Assembly (NCBI GenBank): GCA_030568195.1
Contig: JAJLTO010000005.1
Span: 1,116,001-1,180,000, forward strand
DNA from: Dipodascopsis uninucleata var. uninucleata
Taxonomy: Eukaryota > Ascomycota > Lipomycetes > Lipomycetales > Lipomycetaceae
Reading direction: 5' to 3'
Length of the DNA stretch: 64,000 nt
The notes under the pieces were generated by a model. It was not told the DNA's origin, did not search any database, and worked only from the letters and a program-made list of their open reading frames with translations. Made by a program: the position numbers and the translations under genes. This document shows positions 21,350-34,088 of this stretch, piece after piece. The first letter of the stretch is position 1, and each line of letters begins with the position of its first letter.

Positions 21350-23907
21350 ATGGGTAAGTGCTTATTTCAATTATTCTTATGTAGAACTATCAGAAGACAG
21401 ATTTTTTGTTAGAATCTTATATCTAATTTCTCAATAGCGGTAGTAGAAGGAAGCCAGGTTTCTGCTCATGCAGGTATACGGCTGGTGTCGATGTGGCATG
21501 AGATACGCACTCCGGTGATATTGGGGGCAATATTTGTGTATGCTTATTGGAGATTTTGTTTCTATCAGCCTCGGGCCACAATACCGAAGAAGGATCATAA
21601 ACAGCGAGAGAGTCGAAGACCTCCGTCTGACGATGAAGATGACGATGATGATGATGATTATAGCTCAAAAAAGGGAGAAACGCTGGTTACGGAAAAAGGT
21701 GATATTAATTCAAGAATTGCAAGGGACAGGGATGATAGTGCCAATATCCAGAACACTGAAATCCAGGTTAACCAAACTAAGCATGGTATCTCCGTCAAAA
21801 CCACCAAAGCTGAGCCAGTGGGATCTGCCAACTCAGAATATGAGGAAAATAATACTGTTCGCAAGCCCAGGCAAGCAAAGGTCTTTAAACCAAACGCTGA
21901 AAGTTTGAAAGCTTTGAGAAATTCGAAGTCATTATCTTCTAGCAGATTACTACCAACGGCATCTGATATTCATATCTTTTATTCTACTGTTACTGGATCA
22001 TCCGAAAGATTCGCTTATCATTTACAACATGAATTAGAAGAGAACGAGCTCTTTTCTTTGCGAAAGGTTCTCGTACACAATATTGACTATGTTGACGACT
22101 TAGATGAGTTCTTTGTTTCGCCGAGTCGTGAGCTCGATCAAGCTATTTATTTATTTGTGATACCTTCTTATGCTAGCGAGTCACCATTGGACTACTTTAT
22201 TGAGCACCTAAAGGACACTTACAATGATTTCAGAATTGATGCGAGACCGTTACAAAGACTTGGAGGGTATTCTGTGTTTGGCCTTGGAGACAGAGAAGGA
22301 TGGGGTAGCGATAGCGAGTTCTGCTACCAAGCTCTTTTAGTTGATAAATATATATCAAAGCTTGGTATTCCCCGTGCATTTCCTTTAGGTACGGGAGATG
22401 TGAAATCTAAGGCAATGGACGATTTTAATCAATGGATCAAGTACTTAATGGAAACTCTTGCCGATCCTACTTCAGAGTGTCAAATTATTGAGATTGGAGA
22501 TTCTGACGCTGAGGACGACAATCTTGATGAAGAGATTGATGTTTTTGGTGGAGAAACAGCTGCAGGCTTACGTATATCAAAGAGTACGGATGCTAAGAAT
22601 GTGGTTGATGTTGAAGATATGGGTGTTATAATTCAAAACTCAATGGTCGGCCAAAACATTTCTGGTCTATCCAAAAAAGAGATGGTTGGAAAGGATTCAC
22701 CTACTTATAAAGCTCTTACAAAACAAGGATATACGATTGTTGGATCACACTCAGGAGTTAAAATCTGTAGATGGACAAAATCCGCTTTGCGTGGACGTGG
22801 ATCGTGCTACAAATTTGCTTTTTATGGTATCAAGTCTCATCTCTGTATGGAGACTACTCCTTCTCTTTCATGCTCTAATAAGTGCGTTTTTTGTTGGCGG
22901 CATGGCACCAATCCTGTTGGTACAACCTGGAGATGGCAAGTGGATTCTCCGGATGTCGTTTTAAAAGGTGCTATGGATGGTCACTACCAAAAAATTAAAC
23001 AAATGAGAGGTGTTCCAGGCATTGTTGCTTCTAGATTTGCAGAAGCGTTTACGATCCGTCACTGTGCACTTAGTTTGGTCGGTGAACCTATTTTCTATCC
23101 ATACATCAATGAGTTCGTGGGTATGCTTCATGAGCGACACATCTCAAGTTTCCTTGTCTGCAATGCTCAGCATCCTGATCAATTAGAAACGCTTCAGCAA
23201 GTCACACAATTATATGTCTCGATTGACGCTTCAGATAAGGAATCTTTACGTCGAATAGATAAGCCATTACATAGGGTAGAGTGCACATTTTATTCTAATT
23301 TGAAATAATATATACTAACCCAGTTTAGGATTTTTGGGAACGATTTAATCGGTGTCTTGACATTCTTCGGAACAAAAGGTCGCAAAGAACGGTGTTCCGT
23401 CTTACGCTGGTCAAAGGTTTCAATGCAGACGAAATAATTGGTTATGCCAAGCTAGTCGCTCAGGCACTCCCATGCTTTATCGAAATCAAGGGTGTTACCT
23501 ACTGTGGAACTTCGGCGGCACCAACAGGACCTAACGCTGCATTTAAAGGAGTGGTCACGCAAAAAGACAAGCTGACTATGGCTAATGTTCCTTTTTATGA
23601 AGAGGTTCGCGACTTTGCAACATCTCTGACCAAAGAGATTCAAAATAATGGACTCGAATATGACATAGCAGCCGAACATGCTCATAGCTGTTGTATTTTA
23701 ATTGCTCAGAGGAGATTTAAAATTGACGATGAATGGTATACACATATCAATTACGACAGATTCTTTCAGTTACTGAAATCTAATCAGGAATTCGGACCTA
23801 TGGACTACATTGCAAAGACACCTGCATGGGCCCAGTTCGGTTCAGAGGAAGCTGGATTTAACCCAGAAGATGAAAGAGTTATGCATAAGAAGAAGGTAAA
23901 GGCTTGA
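21350..23907 (+). CDS. TYW1: TYW1, wybutosine synthesis radical-SAM flavoprotein
   Basis: Exons 21350..21353, 21438..23275 and 23329..23907 give 806 residues (yeast Tyw1 810). The last intron (53 bp, GTAGAG, branch TACTAAC, TTTAG) joins IDKPLHR to DFWERFNRCLDIL. The protein has an N-terminal membrane segment, TPVILGAIFVYAYWRFCFY, an acidic linker, a flavodoxin-like domain (about 185-370) and a radical-SAM domain whose CX3CX2C cluster is Cys480, Cys484, Cys487. Tyw1 makes the tricyclic 4-demethylwyosine on G37 of tRNA-Phe at the ER surface. The 4-nt first exon ATGG is inferred: donor GTAAGT and acceptor CAATAG extend the frame without stops to MAVVEGSQVSAHAGIRL. If that is wrong, the first Met is at 21491. 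Confidence 0.92.
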
Positions 23908-24015
23908 TCAAAGACAGAAGCGGTTTTGTATAAGATGTATTATAGACAGATATTTTTGTACTGCGACTATAATAATATTTCTGTTAGTATTGGAAATCAG
24001 AAATAGCAAGGATAT

Positions 24016-25101
24016 CTATGTACTTTTCGGTTCAACCCAGTGTGACCTAAAATTTGGGAAGAAGCGGCCAACCGATGCCTGATATTGATGATAAGTTGGG
24101 TACTTTGACAAAGTAATTCTCTCTGTAAAGGTAGTTGAGCCCTGAAAGAGTAAAGTATAGCATAATGGCCCGATTATCGTCCAATTTATATAGTTCCCTG
24201 ATATAACTGATGGCCATGCATAGAATAAAATCCATATCAGCTGTTCACAAAGAAAGTTGGCATGTCTGGAGTACTTAAAGGGACCTGTCGTACAAAATCC
24301 CCGAGAGAGCTGTTGCGTCGTATATCCTCCAGTAGCTTTGCTTGATTCTCGGTATATAGCTTTCGCACACTGATATCCTAATTTTAAGCTCTATTAGCAA
24401 AATCTCCATATAAAAACTATCTAGTTACTCACTCCACATCTCATTATCTGTAATGCCCTCGATTATAATTAAGATTAAGGTAGTTATGACGAAGAGGACA
24501 TCTAATATAGAAAGCGACACGTTGTTACTTTCCAGAAACACTATTGAAGGTGCAGCTATGTTTAAAAGCAACAACAATTGAATCACTGCAATGAACACAA
24601 TACTGAATATAAAAAACTGAAATTTTGACATGTTTGCTCGAAGAATTGCCCATCTGTAGTCTTCGACACCTGAGTAGCCACTCTTTCTTGCGAAATTGTG
24701 TGTGAGACGAACAGCCCATATCATTATGACTAAAGCAGCAAGAGAAAGCCTTGGCGACGAACTATTATGCATATAAGCATGGAACCAAAAATACAATACC
24801 GTAAGGAATGGTAGAAACGACCACAATCTATCGACCTATAAATCGATTATACAGAATATTAGACATAATAGTTCATGATTATATCAGAATAATGATGACA
24901 TCTGCTTCTTCAAAGACTTACTTGTGAATGATCATTCATTACCATCCCAACAACAAAAACCGCTAGCATAAGTACAATGTAGAGAACCAGAGCACTTGTA
25001 TATGCATGTTCATTCATAAACAGATCTGCAAAGGCCAGTTGCCCAAGGAAAAAATTCTTAACAAGACTCGCTTGAGATAATATTGCCTGTAGTTCGACCA
25101 T
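24016..25101 (-). CDS. DUF1295 / steroid 5-alpha-reductase-like membrane protein
   Basis: Exons complement(24016..24377, 24433..24835, 24922..25101) give 314 residues. Donors GTAAGT and GTGAGT fit the frame at both joins. The chain has about six hydrophobic segments, the block MIWAVRLTHNFARKSGYSG followed by DYRW, and near the end GFCTTGPFKYSRHANFLCEQ and TTFTERITLSKYPTYHQYQ, which are the conserved NADPH-site-like signatures of the DUF1295 branch of steroid reductases. Probably an ER enzyme acting on a lipid double bond; substrate unknown. Converges on TYW1 (108 bp gap) and diverges from the small SOM1-like gene. Confidence 0.8.
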
Positions 25102-25382
25102 TATTAATTTCGATAATATTTGAAGAGAAGAAAGCCCGTTCAAGATGATCTATGCAATCCCTTGTATGGTAAACGCTAAGTCTTTTAAAAGACCTGATCA
25201 TTATGTATCCGTTGTGCGAAGGACAATAATAGCTTTATAAAAATGGTACAATGAACTGTACGCCTATCTTGGTAGCTAGCTGAGTTTTGCTGTTTAGGCT
25301 TTTTTTCCCTCTTTGCATTCCCATGTTTTTCCTAGTTGTGAATTTCGACTTCTAATCAGATAAAACGAATACTACACTTATA
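25102..25382. promoter_or_regulatory. Divergent promoter of DUF1295 and SOM1-like genes
   Basis: 281 bp between start codons. No specific site recognised. Confidence 0.4.
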
Positions 25383-25741
25383 ATGTCAGTTCCTACATTA
25401 GATAATACATTTGAGAGAGTAGAAGTAGAAAATATTATATCTCGACGATCCAATTGTGTTTTGAAGGAATTTGTCCAATTTTCTTGTGACTTCCCTCGAT
25501 CTATCGATGAAATACCCGAATGCCGTCCTTTCATTAGATACTTTGCGATGTAAGTAGAGTTGAGAAGCGATCTACCAAATTATTTTTTTATTCGCAAATA
25601 TAATAAATACCTTTATTATTTAACTAATGTAAAGCTAGGTGCCGAGATGCAAAGGGACTCGAAAAATCTGCTGAGATAACGCCAATCTCAACTTTTTCAT
25701 CACTACCACTTGAAGTTTCTAGTCCTTTTCCTGAAAGTTAG
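25383..25741 (+). CDS. SOM1: SOM1-like subunit of mitochondrial inner-membrane peptidase
   Basis: Two exons, 25383..25549 and 25639..25741, encode 89 residues. The donor GTAAGT and the acceptor AGCTAG with an upstream TAACTAA branch sequence keep the frame: ...CRPFIRYFAM joins CRDAKGLEKSAE. The arrangement LKEFVQFSCDF, then ECRPFIRYFAMC with three spaced cysteines matches the small Som1 family. Som1 is a subunit of the IMP peptidase that trims sorting signals in the intermembrane space; the cysteines suggest oxidative import. The gene is too short in each exon to appear as a long frame. The C-terminal 25 residues are Ser/Pro-rich and not conserved in what I know. Family call rests on one motif. 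Confidence 0.7.
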
Positions 25742-26487
25742 TAGATAGGATATTGGCAATTCAATGACGAATGATAAATGTGAATACAGCCATTACTATT
25801 ACAGTATATATCAGCATTCTGTAATGAATGAACATTCCATATTACTAATAGTTGAATTCATACAGTACGTTTATAATATTTAGTCCTAAGCACTACAAGC
25901 ATTCAATCCTTACATTCATTTATGTACTGGCTAGTGTAAATCATGCCGACTAGATCTATTGTTCTACAAATACTATAACATTCATATTCAACCAGCTCGG
26001 GCCTGCATATATTTTTGGAACTACAAACAATATGAACATAAATATACGCTAGATAAAAAACAAATTACAATTTTTAACATAAGAAAGCAATTCTCAAAAT
26101 GATGTGAGAGATGAAAAAGGAAAGAAAAATAAGAGAAATGTGTAAAAATAATTTGTCATCATCATACAACAAAAATAAAATAGAAAAAAAAAGGAGAATA
26201 TACTAAGAGGATAAATATATCATGATATCCTCTATAGAATATTAATAGATATACACACGACGAGCATTTACTATACAGGTACAGTAGTAATTATATAACC
26301 GACAACCATGAACGAGTAATAACAGTCATAATAAAAAGATATAAAAGGAAACACAAATCTTGCACACGAAAATCAAGTAGGATTTAATGCCAAGTGATCA
26401 AATGTGCTCTTCGTTTATTCTAATCGAGATTTATTCCATTGTAAAAATGCTTGATGATTTGCTTTATCCTCTATGTAAATTTGACCT
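25742..26487. other. Convergent 3' intergenic region
   Basis: 746 bp, very AT-rich with A-runs near 26.1-26.2 kb, between the SOM1-like and NOT1 stops. Only 3' UTR sequence expected. Confidence 0.45.
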
Positions 26488-29400
26488 CTAACGAGGAGCA
26501 CTATTGATATGCGAAAACAAAGAACTGAACAATCTCTCAATTTCAGGAGCGTACTTAGTAAATGGCAGTCCCCAGAAATTATATGTAGAATTCTTTAATA
26601 ACTCAGTAAATGTAATGAGAAGGCCCCAAGGATGAGGACGGTGACATATAAGTCTCTCCAGCAAAACACGAGTAATCTGCTGCTGAATATCTAGTTGTTG
26701 GTTACCAAGAGGTGCAGATCCAAATAAGTACAACAGAACACAGCTGAAATGATGTGTATGGCTGTTAGGATAGCGAAGTTGATTAGCAACTGCTCCCAAG
26801 AAAAAATATCTACCTTCCGCGCCCAGCTCCAAAAGAAGCTTCGTCAAAAACATGATGTGATTGGACTTTGTGTTAAATACAAGAGAATCAGGAGACTGAG
26901 ATTTTGATTCAGCAATTGCTTGCATGCCGACATATAAGACAATTGCATCCAGAGCCGCAACATTTGTAGACACACTATTAAATCCTAGACCTAATTCTGG
27001 CTGACTGGCAGTCGTTAGTTCATTCACTAACGGCTTCAAAGATATTGACGACGCATTGGTAGACTCCAGGTAAGCATCAACAAATTTTTTTAGTCCAAAG
27101 TGATGTAAATCAATTTCTGGATTGCGCGCCATAACTGGAGCCTGCTTAATCTCCGGCAGTCGGTCGACTTTGAAGCCATGAGCAAATGGATCAGGAAGAG
27201 ACATATTCTGCGGGAATGCACTCAGAACAAGATTTCTCAACTGAATACAGCTTGTAGGCATCGAATTACATAGAGTATAATGATATTCTGCAAGAAACTC
27301 AGGGAAATCATGCAACAAGACGAGAAAGATTCTCAGAGTACCCTTGTAAACGAATCTAATGGAATCTTGCAACTCCGAACTTACTAGGTGAATACCAATA
27401 AATCGCAGATGGGCTTCCAGAAGCTCAACGAAAGTAGCCCATCCCTTTTTCTGTTCAAGCTGTAAAATCTTTGGCATAAACATTCTATGTGAGATTAAGG
27501 TCATCCAAGCGAAAGTAAATCCAGGGAATGCCAGTGGCTGTAGAGCTTTGAAAATTTCAGCCATAAAAGTATAAAACTGCTCTTTATAATCAGTCAGTTT
27601 GTCTTCAGCCTCTCTCCATTCACATAAGATACTCGAGAAAAGACGGAAAAAAGGTTGGCTATTGAATGAGTCACCTTGGGTCTCATGTGTATGAGCAAAG
27701 ACTAGACAAATGACACTCATGATACCACGCAAATATTGGATCTTGTTAGTGTGCTCATTGTCTTCGTGAATGCGAATTAGCATTACAACAAGTTTAGCGA
27801 GACTGTCAATCGCTATAAACGAATCTTTGGACATTACTCCAGTGAGTGCCATTCTATTCATATAGTCTTTATTGTATGACTCTACACAAAATTCCAAAGC
27901 CGATCGGAAGAAAATTCCTAGATATTTGGTATCATCTAACAATCCTCTCTCAGACATCTGGAAAATAAAAACATAAAACATTTTTTCATTTTTTGCTGGA
28001 TGCTGGGTCAACCGAATCCATTCTGAGAATATGTACTTCATCTGCTCCTTCAATGAGGTTGTCTTAACGGCACCCGAATTCTGAAGCGAAGTTAACAACT
28101 GCTGAGCGGCCGGTTCAGGAGGCTGTTCAGAAGCCAGGACTTCCATTGCTTCCAGACAGCACATGAAGTCAGTTCGCAGAGCACATGGCTCTGCTCCCAA
28201 AACAGCTTCACGAATGAGGCTAGAAATAAATTCTATAGCTGAATGTCTGCGAGAGAGAATCTGCTTAGAAAGACTGACATCAAGCTCTTGGGGATGAATA
28301 AGACCCATTTTAATGAGTGTTATCATCACTGGGGCATTGAATTTTCTTTCATCTTCAACATGAATTAACCATAACACAACCTCTTTGGCAGTAAGGCTCG
28401 ACAAGTCACAGAGTCTTGTTATTAGATAAGCCAAAGTTTCCCTTAAAAGTGGCGTTTCAGATGACGCAAATAATGCCATAATAGCTAACTGTGACGTCCT
28501 GTGGATAACCTGATCTTTCAAAGGATGACGGTTAGCGGCCTGCAGAATAGAAGCGAGAGCTACTTTAATTCGATGATCCATTGGAAGCTGTTCATACGAG
28601 CTTTCTGGTGATTCTTTTATAAGTTTTACTAAAGTATCTAATGCACTAGAAATTGCAGCCATAGCCTGATCCAAAGGTACAGATTTGCCGTTTGAAGCAA
28701 CAGAAGCTGATCTTCCCGTTTCTTGACCTGAAAAACTGTCATTCCCTGTCAATTGCGAGCCATTAAACTGACCAAAAGGAATTTCTGAATGTGGTTGTTG
28801 AGCAGAAGGGAGTTGTTGCTGTTGTTGTTGTTGTTGTTGTTGCTGCTGCTGCTGCTGCTGCATTGGCATCATCAATCGCTGTTGTGTCTGACGGGCCTGC
28901 AGTCCCATTGCGGCAAGGCTCTGTTGAGAATTCATTTGCTGAGCTTGACTTCTAATACTTGCTTGGCGGCCTACATGGCCCTGAGTGGCCATCTGATTGT
29001 TATAATCAAATCCCAGGTAATCACTACCTTGCACAGTCTCAGGAACCTTGAACTTTCCGAAATCCTCGTATACCATCATCTGCTGTCTAGTGAGACCACC
29101 AGGTTTCAATCTGAAAGGATCAGGTAAAGACATTGCATAACGAGATACATTAGAATCAAAGAAAGGCTGATTTGGATGAAGTTCACGATGACGACGACGA
29201 GCCATATACTGGGCACTGAGAACTTCGTCGATTTCAACAATTGTCTTTTCAACTGCCGCCTTCTCAATTACGGCACAGGCAGCATCAAGATTGTCAAGTA
29301 CAATCTGATTAATTCCCTCTGGACCACCAAACACACTCTCTGATATGCCATTAGAGGTTAATAGAGAACGTATATTACTTGTCATACTCAGCTTCAAAGG

Positions 29401-32400
29401 CTCTCTGCATGTGACCATAGCCAAGCTACTTGCAAGATAATGAATCATGTTATGAGCAGCACGACGCATTTTTTCCTCATCACCCTCAAGAGCAAAATCT
29501 TTAGTAATCAACTCCTTAGTAGCAATCTGAGCGATAGTGTCGGATCTCTCTGCAACTGGTGTGATAAGTTCTCTGATAGCCTTATCCACTGCAACCTGAA
29601 CTATCTTTTTAACAGCTGGGTTCGTAGCCCATGACCCATTGTTTGCCACTAGAGGATAATTCATAACAGGAGACTGTGTAATACTTATGGCATCAGCAGT
29701 TCGAGGACCTCTACCATCTCCACGTGCCCCACTATATGACGCCAACGAGGAAAGTCTGTCAAAATCATGATTCATATCAGGAGTAACCGCAACCATGCTG
29801 TTCTTAGATGGCCTATCACGAATTATCGTAGAAGGCTCTAAGGATGTGATATCTACAGACAAGTTCTTACATAAAACTTCTATCTCAAATTTAAGATTAA
29901 GCTTCAAATCTGCAAATTGATAGAGCTCTATCATTAACATCAGAATACCAACTAACCAAGGGTTCGGCGGCTTAAAAATTCGCGACCTAACTGCCTGCTC
30001 CAAAACTTTGCAAGTAAAAGGCAAAACAACAATGAGACGGTTAGTCTCAAAACCTTCTACCAAAAGATCTTTAAAAGATATATTTTTGTGCTTTATAGGC
30101 TTATCTTTTGCAATAGTTAGGCAGCCCAACCAGCAACCTAAGTTTTTCAAACGACCGCGCTCGGTAGAAGACTGCATAGTCTCATTAGAATTGAGTAAAG
30201 ATATGATGCGAGCATATGTAAAATGTAAAACTTGACGATTTAGATGATTGTCATTGACAACATCTAACATTTGAATATACAAGCTATGATAGTTAGGCTC
30301 TTGTTTAGCACGAGTATCAACCAGATAACTAGCAAACCATTGATGATATTTTTCCTCCAGCAATTCTTTCAAATCCAGAGCCTTCTGGTCTATATTACTA
30401 GGAGCCACATTATTGACAATGAATAAAACCTTGTCTTGGATATCCTCATTAGGATCTTCAGACGGTTGTTCACTAGGACTAACAGAATCAAGATGAAGTG
30501 ATCTGAAAGCTGGAGGAGGTGGAGATGTATTGCTATCTTCTCTCTTACTTGAATCGTCAACAGGAGAGCTGTCAGAACGATTAGTAAAAGTTCGAAGTTT
30601 CGTCATAAGCTGAGGCTGTACGGCCTCGAGAGATGGTATTTGAAGTAACAACAAGCAGTACTGAGGGAAAGTGTCAAGACGAGACTGAAATTGCATTAGT
30701 GCTTGTAACCCAAACTTGAACATCTTGGTATCAGGTGATTCTTTCAAAGCTTCTAACACGTATCGAAGAGCAATTGATAGAGCCATATCTTCTACCAAAT
30801 GGAATTGGATAATAGAACCAAAAAGCACTGCAGTAGTAGCCAAAGCTGAAAGTGGATAGTCCGGAAAGAACCGATATTCATCAAAAAGAGAGTGCACCAT
30901 ACAAGCAAAAACATCTTGCTCTGTGGGATCATCTGAAACACGAAACTTCTGCAAAAGTGCTATAACGTCACTAATAGTCATTTCCTGCTCATACATCTTT
31001 TGATAATAATACTTCATTTGCTTCTCGACTTCTGTAGAGAAACCATTAGTCGCGCTATTTTGCAATATCACACTATCATGTCCTCGGCCGAAGTTGATCA
31101 AACGTGGGTAAGTTTGTATACACTGAGTCTGAACTAATTTCCATCGCTCAACTTGCTCTGGTGGAATTGTATGATTCAAAAGAAGTTGAAGAAGATCATA
31201 GACAGCTTTAACATGTAGAGAAACACTAGTTGGCTTTAGATCTGCATACCCATGAGGATCTTGTTGATGTTGATGTTGTTGTTGCTGCTGCTGTAAAGAA
31301 TACTCAGCTGTACTCTTGATATCTAAGAAGTCCAGAACAGCAATAAGAAAATTCTGACTATCTGCTGCAAGAACGCGATCTAAATATGTTTGAAGAGTAT
31401 AAAGCCCTCGACGCGATAAATAACAGAAAAGATCAAGAGGGAAGAAATACGGTTTAATAAGTACAAGATCGTCAATACAGCCGATATCTGCGATAATTGA
31501 TGCCATGGCGATAATCAAGTTATTATCACGGGCATGCGCATTAATTAAATATACAGTGAAAAATTCGTTATTGGTTTGCCATAGTCGATCAAATACAAGT
31601 TGATACATCCCATGACCTGACATGAACAAATCTAGAAGTTTGTAAATGATGTCCTCTTGGAGTGGCTCCCAAGGCGTCGGCAGTTGCACAGCACCCAGTA
31701 CTAAGAGCTCTGGCGTAAGCTTAGCGACTCTATCCACCAGAATTTTGGCTTCTATACCCGCATCTTCGCGAAGAACGAGATGTATCAAAGAATCAACTAT
31801 ATCAAGAAAGTTCAAATTTTGCGATTCTAGCGATTGTGCCATGGAGTAAAGCTGCGGCTTCTCCTCCTTATTAAAGTCAGACGCAGAAATTACATGTGCT
31901 AAGTCCAGCTGGGAGAGATCAAACTGATCTTTATTTAGTATTATAATGTTCTGCAAGATGGAAATCTGAATTGAAGAATGCTTCCATGCATATGTGATGA
32001 AATCTTTATAGACACGAGAGCTGACAGAAAGACCTTTAAAAAAATTGAGAACGGCAGCCAATCTTGACGAGTCTTCGAAAATGAAATCAGACTCATCAAA
32101 ACGACTGAATACCAGAGTAAAATTATGAGTAGCTTTTCCAATGGGTTCAGCCAGAGCCATCCCAACATGAAGACCATTCCAGCCAGGAGAAGAAGCTAAA
32201 AGCTGCATAATTTCTGTGATCTCTTCTTCTGTGATGTTATTTTGAAACTTTGAAATAAACTGTAGTGACTCCAAAGATGCGGAAGCTGAGGGGCCCATTT
32301 GGACTAAACGCTTTAATATCGAATCCATATTGTGTGATTCCTTAGCAATATCCCGAAATCGCAGCGGTATAGAATCTTCCGAATGAAAACGTTGACGAAG

Positions 32401-33469
32401 AGCAAGAAACACTTGACGTTTCTTTATATCACCAATAACAATCGATGTAGAGCTGTCGAATAATTGATTTAGCAGTACAAGCGCTGTAGAGTTGTTGAAT
32501 TGCTCTGTAAGTTGAGAACTGTCAGATACAGTATTGATGAAAGATTGAAAATTATTATTTATAAATTCGATAGCTTGTACTTTAAGATCCTTATTTGTAG
32601 ACTGTAAAAGGCTTATTGATAGAACAAACCTTTGAAAAAGGTTCAATTGAAAGCTGTCAAAAAAAAGTTGAATGTTAAAGTCTCTAAGAATTTCAGTACT
32701 AGTATTTGCACTTTCTGGAAACGAAGATATTGAATTAGAAAACTTGAACGAAACAGAAGGATCGTTTGCTAAAATAGAGAGTTCTTCCGCCAAAAGTCGT
32801 CTTAAAAGTGGATTTTCAGGAGGCCTAGTAGGAGCTTGAAAAATCGAAGGAGCACTGATAGTAATAAGGCGTCGAAAGTACTTCTCGAAGACTTCAGGGA
32901 TGTTCTGATCGCACAACTATCAAAAGAATATTAAGTCAGAAATCAATCAACCGAGTTGAGACAGTGAATTCATATATTTTATGCTTACCTGTCGGATCTG
33001 CTTGACAGTTGTATCCCACTTGTCTTCTTTAATAGTGGATACTAAAACCACAATCTGAGCACCGACGATCTTGGAAAGTTCAGTAGGCCGACTCCCTAAC
33101 GATGAAGACGATGACGTTGAACTCCCTCCACCGCCACCACCCACCCCCGACGATGACAACGATGGAGAAGATGATGATGCACGCTGCTGCTGCGGCGGCT
33201 GCAGTGAATACTTTGACGGATTCGTTGTGGTCAAACGAAGTAGCGAATGCTGGTGTTGTTGCTGCTGCTGCTGCTTTTGCTGCCGCTGCTGCTGGTCCGT
33301 CCGATATTGGTTCTCCAGATGGATGCTATGATGAGGTTGCAGCAACGCCGAACCTTCAGAAGAAACAAAGAACCGTGAAGTAGCGCAAAAACCTGCACTA
33401 GATATTGTGACGATGACTTTTCTATGAGTACTACAATTGACAAAAAAAATAGCTGAAACGAAGGAACAT
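26488..33469 (-). CDS. NOT1: NOT1/CNOT1, scaffold of the CCR4-NOT complex
   Basis: Exon 26488..32916 encodes 2,142 residues, joined (donor GTAAGC at 32988, acceptor GATAG) to an upstream exon ending at 32989 that carries TELSKIVGAQIVVLVSTIKED. The joined LCDQNIPEVFEKYFRRLI block is the conserved NOT1 N terminus. The MIF4G-like, CAF1-binding, CN9BD/DUF3819 (about 1,080-1,270) and C-terminal NOT1 superfamily domains follow in order; the end LICHRPHPWGLLITFTELL is diagnostic. Two polyQ tracts are internal and one is N-terminal. The upstream exon has no in-frame Met; the only minus-strand ATG within reach is at 33469, so a short intron between about 33460 and 33350 must exist, with its exact sites unresolved. 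NOT1 scaffolds cytoplasmic mRNA deadenylation. Total length about 2,270 residues (yeast 2,108). Confidence 0.93.
28813..28860 (-). repeat. CAG/CAA repeat coding for polyQ in NOT1
   Basis: About 16-17 consecutive Gln codons: on the + strand a run of GTT units passing into a pure GCT run. The pure CAG block at one end is the kind that varies in length among strains. Confidence 0.9.
33240..33300 (-). repeat. Gln-rich repeat near NOT1 N terminus
   Basis: Imperfect CAG/CAA-rich repeat coding for Gln runs broken by Arg, Lys and His, followed by a Pro/Ser/Gly-rich low-complexity stretch before the conserved NOT1 domain. Confidence 0.8.
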
Positions 33470-34088
33470 CAACTAAATACTTTGTCGATGAACTCGATGG
33501 CTCTTTTTTAACTATTGTGTCAGTGCAGTATTGAAGTTGGCTCCTTTTGGTTACCTTTACTTCCGACCACAAATTCAATAGTACTGTTCAACTCCTCTGT
33601 CGTCACTATACGCACAATCAAAGTATGCGTAAAATAAAAATCAACAAGATCAAATTAAAATAAAATGAAGCACTGATTTATCTATTAAATCGATTAATAA
33701 AAATATTATCTATAGCTACACTATTAAATAATATCCGTAAAAAAATGCTGAATGAATGAATGAATGAAAAAAAATTCAAATCCGATATCTCTCAACCCGT
33801 CCAAAAAAAGAACAAATGATCAGTCGGCAAACCCCACAGTCTCTGATGAAGCAGAAGTCGTGGCAGAATGTAAATGACTAAATCCAATGATGGATTGAGG
33901 GAAAAGGTGTCCTTTATGACAAATTTGTAGGATCAATCAGAGGATATATGGGATCGAAAACAAATTGTAAAATTCGACTTCTGAAGAAACTATGTGGAAC
34001 AAGCTCGCACTCTCTTCTGTTGTTGTGGTGGTGTCCAAATGGCTTAGGGTTACAGGTTCAAACCCCTCAAAAAGGAGTCAAGGTACAC
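33470..34088 (-). promoter_or_regulatory. Putative AUG-free 5' leader and promoter of NOT1
   Basis: Not one ATG occurs on the minus strand over 619 nt directly upstream of the only available NOT1 start at 33469, while the + strand has many, including four tandem AATG units at 33751-33766. This argues for a leader of several hundred nucleotides. It also holds a telobox-like TTAGGGTTA at 34044-34052. Confidence 0.5.
33751..33766. repeat. (AATG)4 microsatellite
   Basis: Four perfect AATG units followed by an A-run, within the putative NOT1 leader. On the mRNA-sense strand it reads CATT repeats, which add no AUG. Confidence 0.85.

Noticed and set aside
34021-34080. tRNA-like B-box (GGTTCAAACC) with an A-box-like TGGCTTAGG just upstream
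   Set aside because: The boxes are about 10 bases apart, leaving no room for an anticodon arm, and no cloverleaf or acceptor stem can be formed on either strand.
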